Assembly: GCA_039090855.1 (NCBI GenBank)
Contig: CM077023.1
Coordinates: forward strand, 77,971,127-78,035,126
Origin: Macrothele yani
Taxonomy: Eukaryota > Arthropoda > Arachnida > Araneae > Macrothelidae
Length of the DNA: 64,000 bases
Direction: 5' to 3'
In this document: one piece after another, positions 1-9,981 of the stretch
How positions within the stretch are numbered: position 1 is the stretch's first letter
How the letters are laid out: each line of letters opens with the position of its first letter
The notes under the pieces: generated by a model
What the model was told of the DNA's origin: nothing
What the model saw: only the letters and a program-made list of their open reading frames with translations
The model's database searches: none
Translations under genes and position numbers: made by a program

Positions 1-210
1 AAAAAAAAATGGCGATTACAGGTGGAATCTTCACAACTTCCGTTTTCAGAAAGTTTTGAAAGACTAAATTCCATCCCAAAATGGGAAACTTACATCCATC
101 ATTGGGAACCTGCAAGAAAAGATTTAAAAGGGTTCTGAGGTGTCCCGATCAAAATAAAATCTGGGACGTGAGTCGCTCATCGCAGCCATACTGCTACGGG
201 GTTAAGAAAG

Positions 211-487
211 AGAACTAAAAATTTCGTGATACACAAAAGATACAAATATTAAGAAATTACAAATTAACGGCAATATTTGATCTGCAACAGACAGCTGTAA
301 TGAAATATAACGAACAATTCGAATGGATCTTGCACAAATTCTCAAGAACAAATACGAAAACCATTAATAGAACTAAAAATTCCGTTATACACAAAAGGTG
401 CGAATATTAAGAAATGGCAAATTAACGGCAACATTTGATCTGCAACACAGCTGTAATGAATATAACGAATGATTCGAATGGATCTAC
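211..487. repeat. Diverged tandem duplication, period about 158 bp
   Basis: Two direct copies begin with AGAACTAAAAATT at 211 and 369. Both contain the same order of motifs, including AAATTAACGGCAA, TTTGATCTGCAACA and ATTCGAATGGATCT, with small indels. The flanking part of 1-660 is AT-rich and holds no recognisable gene. Confidence 0.85.
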
Positions 488-1240
488 AATAGTTAAATTG
501 CAAATTATGTAGTGTACACATACTTCAGTCATAAATATACACCATATAATACAGATTACAAACTGACTATAATTACAATTTTTTACTTAAACAGAAATAT
601 CATTAAGCAATGTTTTACTTACTATTATTTACTTCAAATTAGTGCTCTAAAGCCAACTTAAGAAATGCAATCGGCTAAAAACTTCAGGAACAAAGCCAAC
701 ACAAGCATCAAATCGATTTTAAAAGCGGCAAGGCGGGAAAAAAAGCAGCAAGGAGGGGAAAAAAGCGCCCAAATACTTATTACGATTAGAACAGTTACGG
801 TTACTGATAGTTCCCTCCCAAATAGAGGTAAAGGCAGGGTTGCCAGATTTTTCTGATACAAAAAGGCCTGGTTAAATTGAAAAAAAGAAGAAAAAAGAAC
901 AAAAAAGGTCTTAAATAAAGGATTGCCCGATTATCTTGACACAAAAGGCCTGTTTTAAAAGAGCCCTTGATTGTGTAGCAGTTTAAAAAGCGATGTTTCA
1001 TTAAGGTGGACCTAATGTCTCTGCAAAAACCGGTAAAACACTCTAAACCACGGTGTACGCTGGGGAGATGCAGACCATCAATTCCAGGTGAGTAAACCGC
1101 ATTCTGTATCACGATGATGTATAAGTTTGTTGTTGCAATGTATTTTTTAAGCGTGAAAATATCCGCATTGTACTTCTCAAATATTATCAGTCCTTACACA
1201 TCAAGTAGGCCAACTTAAAAATTAAAAAAAGAGGACGTAT

Positions 1241-1454
1241 TTTTTTTTATTGGAGGTTTAACGACCACCATGAGCAACTCAATGGGCTATAAGCAGTCGC
1301 CCGTCCCTAATTTAGGGTCACTGGTTCCAGGGAAGGGAGAGAGCCAGTGCCGTAAGACAAATACAACATCCATGCCTCACCGGGATTCGAATCCGGACCC
1401 CTTACGGACGAATGATCAGAGGCCATCTCTTAGACCACGGCGCCACCGGGGCGG
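1241..1454 (-). mobile_element. SINE-A, near full length
   Basis: Minus-strand copy. On the plus strand it reads from a T-run through the tail (GGAGGTTTAACGACCACC) to the tRNA-like head (GATTCGAATCCGGACC, then CACTGCGCCACCGGGG with one change). A and B boxes are both present. I could not define a clear target duplication. Confidence 0.9.
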
Positions 1455-1752
1455 GGCGCATGTCCAGAAAATGCACCACGGCAATCTTATACGGGTTCCA
1501 CGCAAGGCTGTGATTGGCTGTTCAGAGAGGGAGACGATTTGATCGGAAACAACCCGAAGCCCGAGGAACCCGAGGTAATGTACTCTCGTTCTCGAAAGTA
1601 GGGATGTATCATGTAATTGTGAAGTGGTGCATTTTTCTGTAACTTCGTTGTTGACATCGACGAAGGTGGTGTATTTTCTGGACGGTCGTTAACTGCATAT
1701 GGATGAATAATGTTATAGGTAAGTCATATTTTGTGTGTAGAGGTAAAACACG

Positions 1753-1837
1753 GATGGTGGCGCAGTGGTCTAAGCGATGGCCTCTGATCATTCGTCCGAA
1801 CGGGGTCCGGGTTCGAATCGGTGGTGAGGCATGGATA
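1753..1837 (+). mobile_element. SINE-A head only (3'-truncated)
   Basis: The tRNA-like head is present, with A box GTGGCGCAGTGG and B-box region GGTTCGAATC, and stops shortly after GAGGCATGGATAT. The whole tail is missing. It could be mistaken for a tRNA gene, but it matches the SINE head and the B-box side is damaged (CGGTGGTGAGG). Confidence 0.75.
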
Positions 1838-2379
1838 TAGCGTCTAAAAGGGGAGGTGTGCCGTGCGAACTCAAAAACTGCGTTGGAAATATGTCCCACG
1901 CCGCATCGCGGCGCTGCAGACCAAAGGTAAGGCTCAGCGAGACGTAACTAGCGCCACTATATTATGCGGCAAAGAATTACTACACAGAAGCCAACATTAC
2001 AGGCTGATGCCGCAGGATGCCGGAGCAGACTGAGTTGGACTGAGCATGCGTGTTTGTGTTCAAAGAATATAAACGCTTGTTTGTGTTGGCGTTTTGTTCA
2101 AAGGTTTTGTTGTTCTCATCTAGATCTGCGTTTATATTACAGCCATGAAATACACCCACTCCATTCCGATGAATAACAATTCATGGAATGGAGTGGATGA
2201 ATAACAAGAATAAATTTGAAACCGCTTGAAACAAATATCCTGGAAAACCATTAAAACAACGTTTGCTGAAAAAAAAAAAAAGAATTATAGACGTACAAAA
2301 TTCATTAATTATTAGAAAGAAAAAAAAGTAACGCTATGTGGTGTACTCATCCATAGGTTGAATACACAAGACTGGGAGG

Positions 2380-2604
2380 GTGGTGGGTGGGGGGTGGGGT
2401 TGGAGGTTTAACGACCACCGTGAGCAACTCAATGGGCTATAAGCAGTCGCCCGTCCCTAATTTAGGGCAACTGGCTCCAGGGAAGGGAGAGAGGCAGTGC
2501 CGTAAGACAAGCACGACATCCATGCCTCACCGGGATTCGAACCCGGACCCCTTTCGGACGAATGATCAGAGGTCATCGCTTAGACCACTGCGCCACCGGG
2601 GCGG
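2380..2604 (-). mobile_element. SINE-A, full length, unusual G/T-rich 3' tail
   Basis: Full-length minus-strand copy flanked by a perfect 13-bp target duplication, CAAGACTGGGAGG, at 2367-2379 and 2605-2617. In place of the usual A-tail (T-run on the plus strand) it has a G/T-rich stretch at about 2380-2400. Confidence 0.93.
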
Positions 2605-3029
2605 CAAGACTGGGAGGAATTCGCTTCTAAAAATAACGAGAAGTAAAATAAAATATCTTTTACTCTTTAAAACAAATGTAGCTTCGGACAACGGAAAGGA
2701 AAGACACAACGTTAAAAATGTAACAGAATGTGACATGAACCCGTGTAAATATATATTTATTCAACAATCTTTTTCAAGACGGCAAGACAGTACAAAACTT
2801 TGGAAAGCGACTCTAAGTATGTACACGCCTTGAAAATGAGTGAAGTTCCCTTAAGGTTAAAAAAAAAAAAAAAACTATCGTTACGTTGAAAAAATTAATT
2901 TATCAATTATATGAAACTGACTTTTATGAAAAATACCTCGTAATATTGTAAAATGAAAGAGGGAAGCATTCGATTACACATTGCATACCAAACAGACAGC
3001 TTTAAGCATACACTCCAACGTGAGGAATT

Positions 3030-3092
3030 AATCCGGTCGGTAGAGAGCTCAGCTATCACGCCAAAGGCCCAGGTTCGAACCTACTCAGATAC
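3030..3092 (+). other. Weak tRNA-like segment
   Basis: GGTCGGTAGAGAGCTCAG followed about 30 bases later by GGTTCGAACCTA resembles an A box and a B box. No cloverleaf is evident, so this is more likely an old SINE fragment from another family than a tRNA gene. Confidence 0.3.
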
Positions 3093-3169
3093 GAACGAAT
3101 GTTTTTCCGATCTGTTGAGAAAATTTCCCCAGCGCAGTGCGTTTAATTTACAAACTTCGGAAGGGTAGA

Positions 3170-4545
3170 AAAAAATTGTAGCATTGGGAAACTGCGGTTG
3201 TCTTTGCTTTTTTTTTTTTTTTTTATTATTATGGCTACTACTGGGAAATTGGCGGACAGTGCTGGCCCAGCAAGACTGTTTTTGCTGGGTACCTAATGTT
3301 TACGTTTTGTGGGAACCCATTCCTTTGTTTTGCTACTGAAAATTCCATGCAAACAATTTTTAATACGAAGTACCACGAATCCCATGGAAATTCAAAACCA
3401 GCCTCAGCATTTTTGACATTTAAAGTATATTGTAAATATGAAATTCATGCCAAGCAACCTGGTATTACTACGGTGCTTAAAGTGAGAATAAAACTGCTAA
3501 AATTTCCTTAAAATAATATTAATTGCTAATGTATGTATTTGTTTCACCAAAAGAAGGGACAGGACGGATACTCAGAAAAGAACAAAAAAAAAATGCTTTA
3601 GTAGACCCAATGAGACCGAAGGAAACAGTCGCAGATCAAAGCTTCGCTTCCTTTCCGTGAAATAGGCTTCCCGTCCCGTGTCTCCTACGCTTTTTGCGCC
3701 TGAATGTTAACTTTCCCGCAGAGCATCTACGGCCGCATTACATGGTGGCGCTGCTGTCGCCTGTTTTACATTATCTCTACGAGAGTTGAGCTTCTTCACG
3801 CGAAGCGTTTATAGTCTTTGTGCAGACGGTGTCTGTGTCAGAGAAGCATGCTCAGTGAGTGCGTAGGCTCTTGTACTTTTCCTTTCAGTGTCTTCTAGGG
3901 TGAATCAAGGTTATTAGATATCTCTTTAAGTTGAGCTACTTCGGAAACGCTGCTATTGGCTGGCGAAATGACGTCCGCTGGGAGCAAAGCAGCCAGAGGC
4001 GAGAGCCAAGAACCCGTAGCAGCCATTGCTGCTACGGGTTACACTTTAGCAAGGAATGTAAATAAACGCGACGGAAAATGTTTTCAAATACTAATAATTT
4101 CAAACTTCAAAGATTAACATATTTATCAGGGATCTGTTATTTCCTCTTTCATGAATTAATTAATTTTGAAAGCAAAAAAAAAAAAAAAAAATAACAGCTT
4201 TTGTATAAAGAAATATGAGGGCTTTGCTGTAAACAAACATATTGCTGAACTTCGTAGTTCCGTAGTTCGCAGGAAGTTATATTTACAAAAATTTATTGTC
4301 AGTGCGAAAGTAAATTCTTAAAAATCCAAACTTTTTAAAGTCTAGTCTTTCGATTATCAGCGCATCAGGTAGTCCCGTTAACGGGCTAAACAAACAAGAA
4401 GTAAATATATTATTCATCATTTCATTTTTGCAAAATAAATCTTGTTGTTTCCAGAATTCCACTTAGTAGCCTTCAAATACAAATAAAAATTCGCACTAAA
4501 TGTTCTGTTTTTAATTTATTTTAATAGGTGGCACAAAAAGCTATC
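3170..4545. other. No gene recognised; contains a hairpin
   Basis: Mixed unique sequence with an 18-20 base T-run near 3210 and a more GC-rich stretch at 3600-4040. The GC-rich part holds a perfect inverted repeat at 4011-4040: AACCCGTAGCAGC, a four-base loop, and its complement. No reading frame resembles a known protein. Confidence 0.6.
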
Positions 4546-4546
4546 A

Positions 4547-4676
4547 AAAATTATATAATACTATTGCAATGGCGGGCAGAATTTAAATGAAAAAAAATTA
4601 TATAATACTATTGCAATGGCGGGCAGAATTTAAATGAAAAAAATTATATAATACTATTGCAATGGCGGGCAGAATT
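4547..4676. repeat. Tandem repeat, three copies of 46-47 bp
   Basis: Three near-identical units containing TTATATAATACTATTGCAAT and GGCGGGCAGAATTTA begin near 4551, 4598 and 4644. It lies just beyond the 3' end of the minus-strand P-element pseudogene. Confidence 0.95.
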
Positions 4677-4842
4677 TATTGCACATAAGCGTTCTACATC
4701 ATCTGCCTAAATCTTCCTTCCAACCCAGGCTAGCTCAAATCCACAGAAAGGGACTGCCTTAAGTTAAGTTGACATGATATTAAGTTACTGACAGCCCACA
4801 AAAAACAACATAATTTTTTTAACTGAATTGCTTAACTTAAAT

Positions 4843-7480
4843 TTAGTATCTCAAATTTAATAGAAGATAGCGTTTACCTTGATAACAGATTCCAGTTTTT
4901 CTGCCACACCCTGTACTTGGCAACAAACATTCGGTTACTATGAATGTTCTTGTTCTCACATACAGTTTGAGTAATTCTAGTGGAGTATCAAGAATTTTTT
5001 TACTTATAACATTACAAAGCTTCTTTACAATATTTTTATCAGGTGACAGAAAATGTTGCCTATGAAATGAGGTAAAGATCAGCTCAAATTGACTGATTTT
5101 GCTTAACCAGTCATCAGAAGGCATAAGGAGACCTCCTCGTGACAATGCTCCTATCCAGCACGAAGATGGGACATCTCCGGGAACAGCAGGTAATTGCCCA
5201 GTGGGAGTGCCTAAGGTTTTATCATATTTTTGCCCACGATGCTCAAGATAGCCAGCAATGTATTTAAAACCTTCAACAGAGCTATCACTTCCAGTAACAC
5301 GTGCTAAAGGAGGATCAGGATTAATAGGATCATCAATCACTATGTCCCGCATCTCAGTGATACCTTCAACCATGGAAAGTGATTCTGCCATATCTGGCAA
5401 AATACTACCCAATAGCTCAAAAGTTAAGAAGGAACCATTGTCGTCAACATCTGAAGCAACTGAAGAAGCACTAGATAATGGAATATCTGATATGTTGCTA
5501 CCCAGTAATAAGAGGCGAATGCGGCACTTCACTTCTGAAGGTAACAGGTTATCGTAAAAGTGACCAATTCCTCGGATCCGTGAGAAAAAGTTTTCAAGTT
5601 AGTCCTGATTCAAGCGTGACGTCAATATATATTTGATGTTCAATGGTTTAAGGTCACCGAAGGGTCCCATCAGTGACTGTATAGAAGTTAAAAAACCTTT
5701 CTGAAAAGGCAAAAGAACTTTCGTAGTACCAACTCTCATTCCTTGACAATAAGCAAACAGTTTCCTTAAAGTGTTTTCTTGAATAGCATGATGAATACCA
5801 AATCCACATGCATTGGGTCGTTCATCAGAGGGGTTCCTAGAATTGAAAACGTCAAAAGAATTGTTGATCATCTGAATAAATTCAGCAATGGACTCTTCAT
5901 TTGGCATTAAATAACGTATGGCTTGTGCTGTATGGTTGGAAAACAGCTCGACTGCCATACGTACTCGTTGACGCTCTTTGCCTTTCACTGTGAGATGATG
6001 TGATGTTAATTTTAGACAAATTTTAATTTCACCACAATCCAAAGATAACAACTGCTCAACAATGGCTTTTGTGATGACCTTGTTACTTGGCAAGGTTAAT
6101 CCCGCATCAAGAAAGTGATTTCTGAGCAACTTATATAGATGGAGTACATCTGCAAATACCCAAACCCGTTTCTGGGGGGTCTGATGGATTCGGAAAGCTT
6201 GTGTTTGTGTGTGACACATTGAGTTCCTTCCACACTGCACGATTCTTTGGCCCAAGGTCAGACACTACAGCAACAACATTATATTTAATATCCTGTAAGG
6301 ATGATATTATTTTTTTGAGTAATGACGCTGTCATTGAAACATCAAAATCTTAATATATCGGCTGCTTCCAGCTAGAAAAGATTCCTCGCACCATAACCAC
6401 CTTAACATTGCTGTAGGGTCCAAAAATACGATCTTCTTCCTGGTCATATGAAATCCGGCTGTCGACATTCATTTCGTCAAATGAAATTACACATACGCGT
6501 TCTACATCATTAAATCTTTCACCCCGAGTTTGCATTAACTGCAGAACATCGTGCAAAATACCAGGATGACAACGGAATGAACGATTGGTCCATCGACGCA
6601 GGGTTGAAAGCCCAGGCAAAGGAAACCCCATCTTCAATCGCAAGAAGTTGTAGGATTTGACAGATCCCGCAATGTAATCGCTTTACATATGTCATCCTTT
6701 CCCTATTTCACACTTTTTTTGTTATACAGCAAACAACGAATCTGGTTTTCTGTAAATATTTTACGTAAAACTTTACTCACGTCAGCTGCCACTTGTGAAG
6801 CTGAGTTATTCAGACATTCACGCAGATCCCTTTGAGTAGATGCAAGTTTGTTATTAAGGCACTTATTTTGCACTCTTAATTTGGTGCACTCAACTCTTAA
6901 TCTTTTATTTCTTATTTCCAATGACTTTATCTTCGTCTTCAGAAGTTGAACATCATCTGAAGATGGTGACGTAATATCAGTTGACACAGATTTATCAATT
7001 TTTATTTTCTTTGGAGACACATTGCGAAAGGTTTCCAATGAACGTTTTCTTGCCGCCCCGGTGGCGCAGTGGTCTAAGCGATGGCCTCTGATCATTAGTC
7101 CGAATGGGGTCCGGGTTCGAATCCCGGTGAGACATGGATGTTGTGTTTGTCTTACGGCACTGGCTCTTTCCCTTCCCTGGAGCCAGTGACCCTAAATTAG
7201 GGACGGGCGACTGCTTATAGCCCATTGAGTTGCTCACGGTGGTCGTTAAACCTCCAATCCAAAAAAAAAAAAGAACGTTTTCTTACTTCACCTCCATGTA
7301 ATCTATCTGCTGCAGGACTAACATTCAGAACGCTAGGAACGGTGGATGACGATTCAAGAGGATTAGCAGTTGTAATATGCTTATGGCCAATTTGACCTGG
7401 AAGATTGAGCATCTTCTTTCAATTTCTTTCTGCAAGGTAATCCAGGTAATTCTGATTTTAAGTCACGAACATAACTACAG
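4843..7480 (-). pseudogene. P-element-type transposase, degraded
   Basis: Reading right to left, about 860 codons of a P-superfamily transposase can be followed. The order is a basic/leucine-rich coiled coil (about 7000-6720, ending FTENQIRCLL), the linker GFPLPGLSTLRRW, a first acidic motif ISFDEMNV, a second VVSDLGPKN, the motif SFDVFNSR, RLNQD-stop-LENFFSRIR, and the C-terminal FKYIAGYLEHRG and CWIGALSRGGLLMPSDDWL. These motifs are typical of P-family proteins. It is broken by a SINE at 7052-7272, a TAA at 6350-6352, a frame change near 6190, a TAA at 5599-5601, and frame trouble at 6650-6700. Both TAA codons lie in frame with matching sequence on each side. The N-terminal THAP domain is missing or replaced by the SINE remnant at 7479-7650. 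I did not find terminal inverted repeats. It is almost certainly inactive. Confidence 0.9.
7052..7272 (+). mobile_element. SINE-A inserted in the P transposase
   Basis: Full-length copy (CCGCCCCGGTGGCGCAG to CCTCCAATCC plus A-run). It is flanked by a perfect 12-bp duplication GAACGTTTTCTT at 7040-7051 and 7273-7284. The duplication encodes the same RKRS on both sides of the insertion in the minus-strand transposase frame. It therefore landed in what was then a continuous reading frame. Confidence 0.97.
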
Positions 7481-7652
7481 GTTGGTACGGATTCGAGTTC
7501 CGAATGAGGCACGGGTGGTGTATTTGTCTTGCAGCACTTGCTCTCTCCTTCCCTAGAACGAATGTCTGCAAATTAGAGACAGGTGACTGCTTACAGTCCT
7601 TTGAGTTGCTAGTAGTGGTCGTTAAACCCAGAAAGAAGAAAAAAAAGTCAAA
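7479..7652 (+). mobile_element. SINE-A, old 5'-truncated copy
   Basis: Diverged copy starting near the B box (GATTCGAGTTCCG). The tail (TAGAGACAGGTGACTGCTTA, GTGGTCGTTAAACCC) and an interrupted A-run are still readable. It replaces the sequence where the P transposase N-terminus would be expected. Confidence 0.85.
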
Positions 7653-7983
7653 ATTTGTTTTCACAAGAAGCATGTTGGAAAATTAGTACAACGGAAACTA
7701 CTTTTAAGAACATTTTTCATTGGAAATCTAAAGGGTTAATGAGGAAGTGTAAATTCGAGGACATTTGGGGACAAACATTAAAATTTGAGGACAATTTGCG
7801 TCCCAAAAGGCTTCAGACGTTTTTGGGGACACTAAACTAAATTCGAGGACTATCTTCAAGAATTGATGACGTCTGGTCAGCTTATCCATACAAAACACAT
7901 TAATACTAATCCTGAACTAAAGGAGGAGTGAGCATTAACGTGCTGACATCTGTCGGCTCTGTGATAACTATATGGAGTGAAGG
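7653..7983. other. No gene recognised
   Basis: Short repeated phrases of the type TTCGAGGACATTTGGGGAC and AATTTGAGGAC occur between 7755 and 7850. They look like decayed low-complexity repeats. The 5' end of LINE-1 is probably near 7983. Confidence 0.5.
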
Positions 7984-8866
7984 AGTTTTTGTGCTGATTG
8001 GCAACGGTTGGCTGGAGTGAAGTTGGCTCTCCTGTTTCTAATCGGTGAACCCCGTAGGATACCGTGTGTTTTGAGTGTGTTGTCGTTGGCGAAAGCGTTC
8101 TTGTTTTGTTGCATTTTTGAGACAGCGGCTTGCTGTTTCCTCTTCTACAGTATTTTCGTTTCTTTGCCTGCTAAAGTTTTGCGGGCGATTGGTTCTTCCC
8201 ATATCCAAGGTAGAATATTTTTCTTTGCATGCTCTTGTCTGTTGTGGTCAGTTGATTCGGGGTGGGCCCTAGCTACCGCCGATGGATCCGGCGGGGATGG
8301 GGGACTCTGATTCCTCGACTCCGGCTAAAAGGATGCGTTCTTCACCTGGTGATGAGCTTCCTCAGCTGGGTGGTTTGCTAGTACCAGTTAATGATTTTGT
8401 TTGTTCGATTCAATGGTCTCCTCAGGAATTGCTGCGTAGGGCATTTGCGAGCGGAGTGACTCGTGGTGAAATACTTCTTTCTGCGACTTCTGAGAAACTA
8501 CCCAGAGTCTGTCCTATGCTGTTGAAGAGATTCTTCGTGGACAAGATTTCAATGCATGACTCGATTTCAGACGTTCAGTTTTTACGTTCGGCTGACTTAT
8601 TGGTTCGTTCCTCGAATCTCATTTGCTTGCTGGAAATTTGTCAACTTTCTAATTTTCTTCAGGTACCTGTCAAAATCAGATCCTCACTAAGCTTATGACA
8701 ACGAAGTTTTTATTTCAAGATGTGGACATTGAAGCCCCTGTTGATGAGATTGCTACGGAATTGTTGGACCGTGGTGTGAACTGTCTTCGTGTTGTTCGGT
8801 TCCGACGTTCAGTAAATTCCTCGAGGGTCCCTACTTTTTCGGTCCTAGTGGAGGAGCTGGGCTTTA

Positions 8867-8980
8867 CTAACCGTGATACTATCTATCTGTGGTATTCTAG
8901 ATGTGCGGTGCCTCCCCGGTGGCCTAACCGTGATACTATCTATCTGTGGTATTCTAGATGTGCGGTGCCTCCCCGGTGGC
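8867..8980 (+). repeat. 57-bp perfect tandem duplication across a SINE/LINE junction
   Basis: Copies at 8867-8923 and 8924-8980 both run from CTAACCGTGATACTATC to CTCCCCGGTGGC. The unit includes LINE-1 ORF1 sequence plus the first bases of the inserted SINE. It therefore arose after the SINE inserted. Its length keeps the ORF1 frame (19 codons). Confidence 0.95.
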
Positions 8981-9191
8981 GCAGTGGTCTAAGCGATGGC
9001 CTCTGATCATTCGTCCCAAAGGGGTCCGGGTTCGAATCCCGGTGAGGCATGGATGTTGTGTTTGTCTTTCGGCACTGGCTCTCTCCCTTCCCTGGAACCA
9101 GTGGCCCTAAATTAGGGACGGGCGACTGCTTATAGCCCATTGAGTTGTTCATGGTGGTCGTTAAACCCCCAAATCCAATCCAATCCAATTC
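8967..9191 (+). mobile_element. SINE-A inserted in LINE-1 ORF1
   Basis: Full-length copy ending in an AATCC repeat (AATCCAATCCAATCCAATTC) instead of a pure A-run. Target duplication AGATGTGCGGT occurs at 8956-8966 and 9192-9202. Confidence 0.93.
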
Positions 9192-9981
9192 AGATGTGCG
9201 GTCAGACCCTTCTTGGATTCGCCTTGGCAGTGTAAAAATTGTCAGTGTTATCGACATCTGCTGTCAATCTGTCGTAGTGCCGCTCGCTGTTCTCGTTGTG
9301 GTGAAGGACACGACTCTTCGGTATGCTCGGCATCGGACTTCCAGTTTCTCATCCTATTTCTGACACGAACTGCCCTATTTACCTCCAAGAAAAGCGGATC
9401 CTAGATATTATGGCTTCGAAGCATCTCAGCTATCCAGAAGCTCGGGACTCTGTGCATCAAGTCCACCAGGCCTCATATGCGGCGGCGGTGGCGGCGACTC
9501 CGGCTCAACCTCCGTGTGCTTGCTCCTCTGCCTTCCCTCAGCATCTGGACATTATCTCCAAACTCACCAGTAGATTTGACTCATTGACGAATCTTCTTTC
9601 ACCTCCTTCCCTACATGCCGGTCCCACCTGGACCGATGCACAGGTGCCACAGGCTGAAGTTTTGCAGAATCCTCCCACTACAGTTGCAGCGTGCCCAGCT
9701 TCTTCAGTGTTTGCTGAGCAACCTCCTGTCACTGGCCAAAGCGCCGATGAATTCCTGTCATGCGAAGAATCTGTGGTTCCGTATGTGGAGTCTGCTGCGG
9801 AATCCGTCAAACTTTCTCACTCCAGAACCTTCTCGTGTCGTCCATGCGCCGTGCCCTTCTCTTCTCGTCCAAGCCTTGCTGTCTCACCTGAAAGCTTATC
9901 GTGACGACGGTAAGTTTCTTTGTAGCCTTTGTCCCATGCGGTTCAAGACGGCATCTGGCCTAGCGGATTACTTTTCTCTTC

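Noticed and set aside
1753..1837. Possible real tRNA gene (A and B boxes, no SINE tail)
   Set aside because: The sequence matches the SINE-A head base for base over most of its length and its B-box side is damaged. A truncated SINE is the simpler reading.
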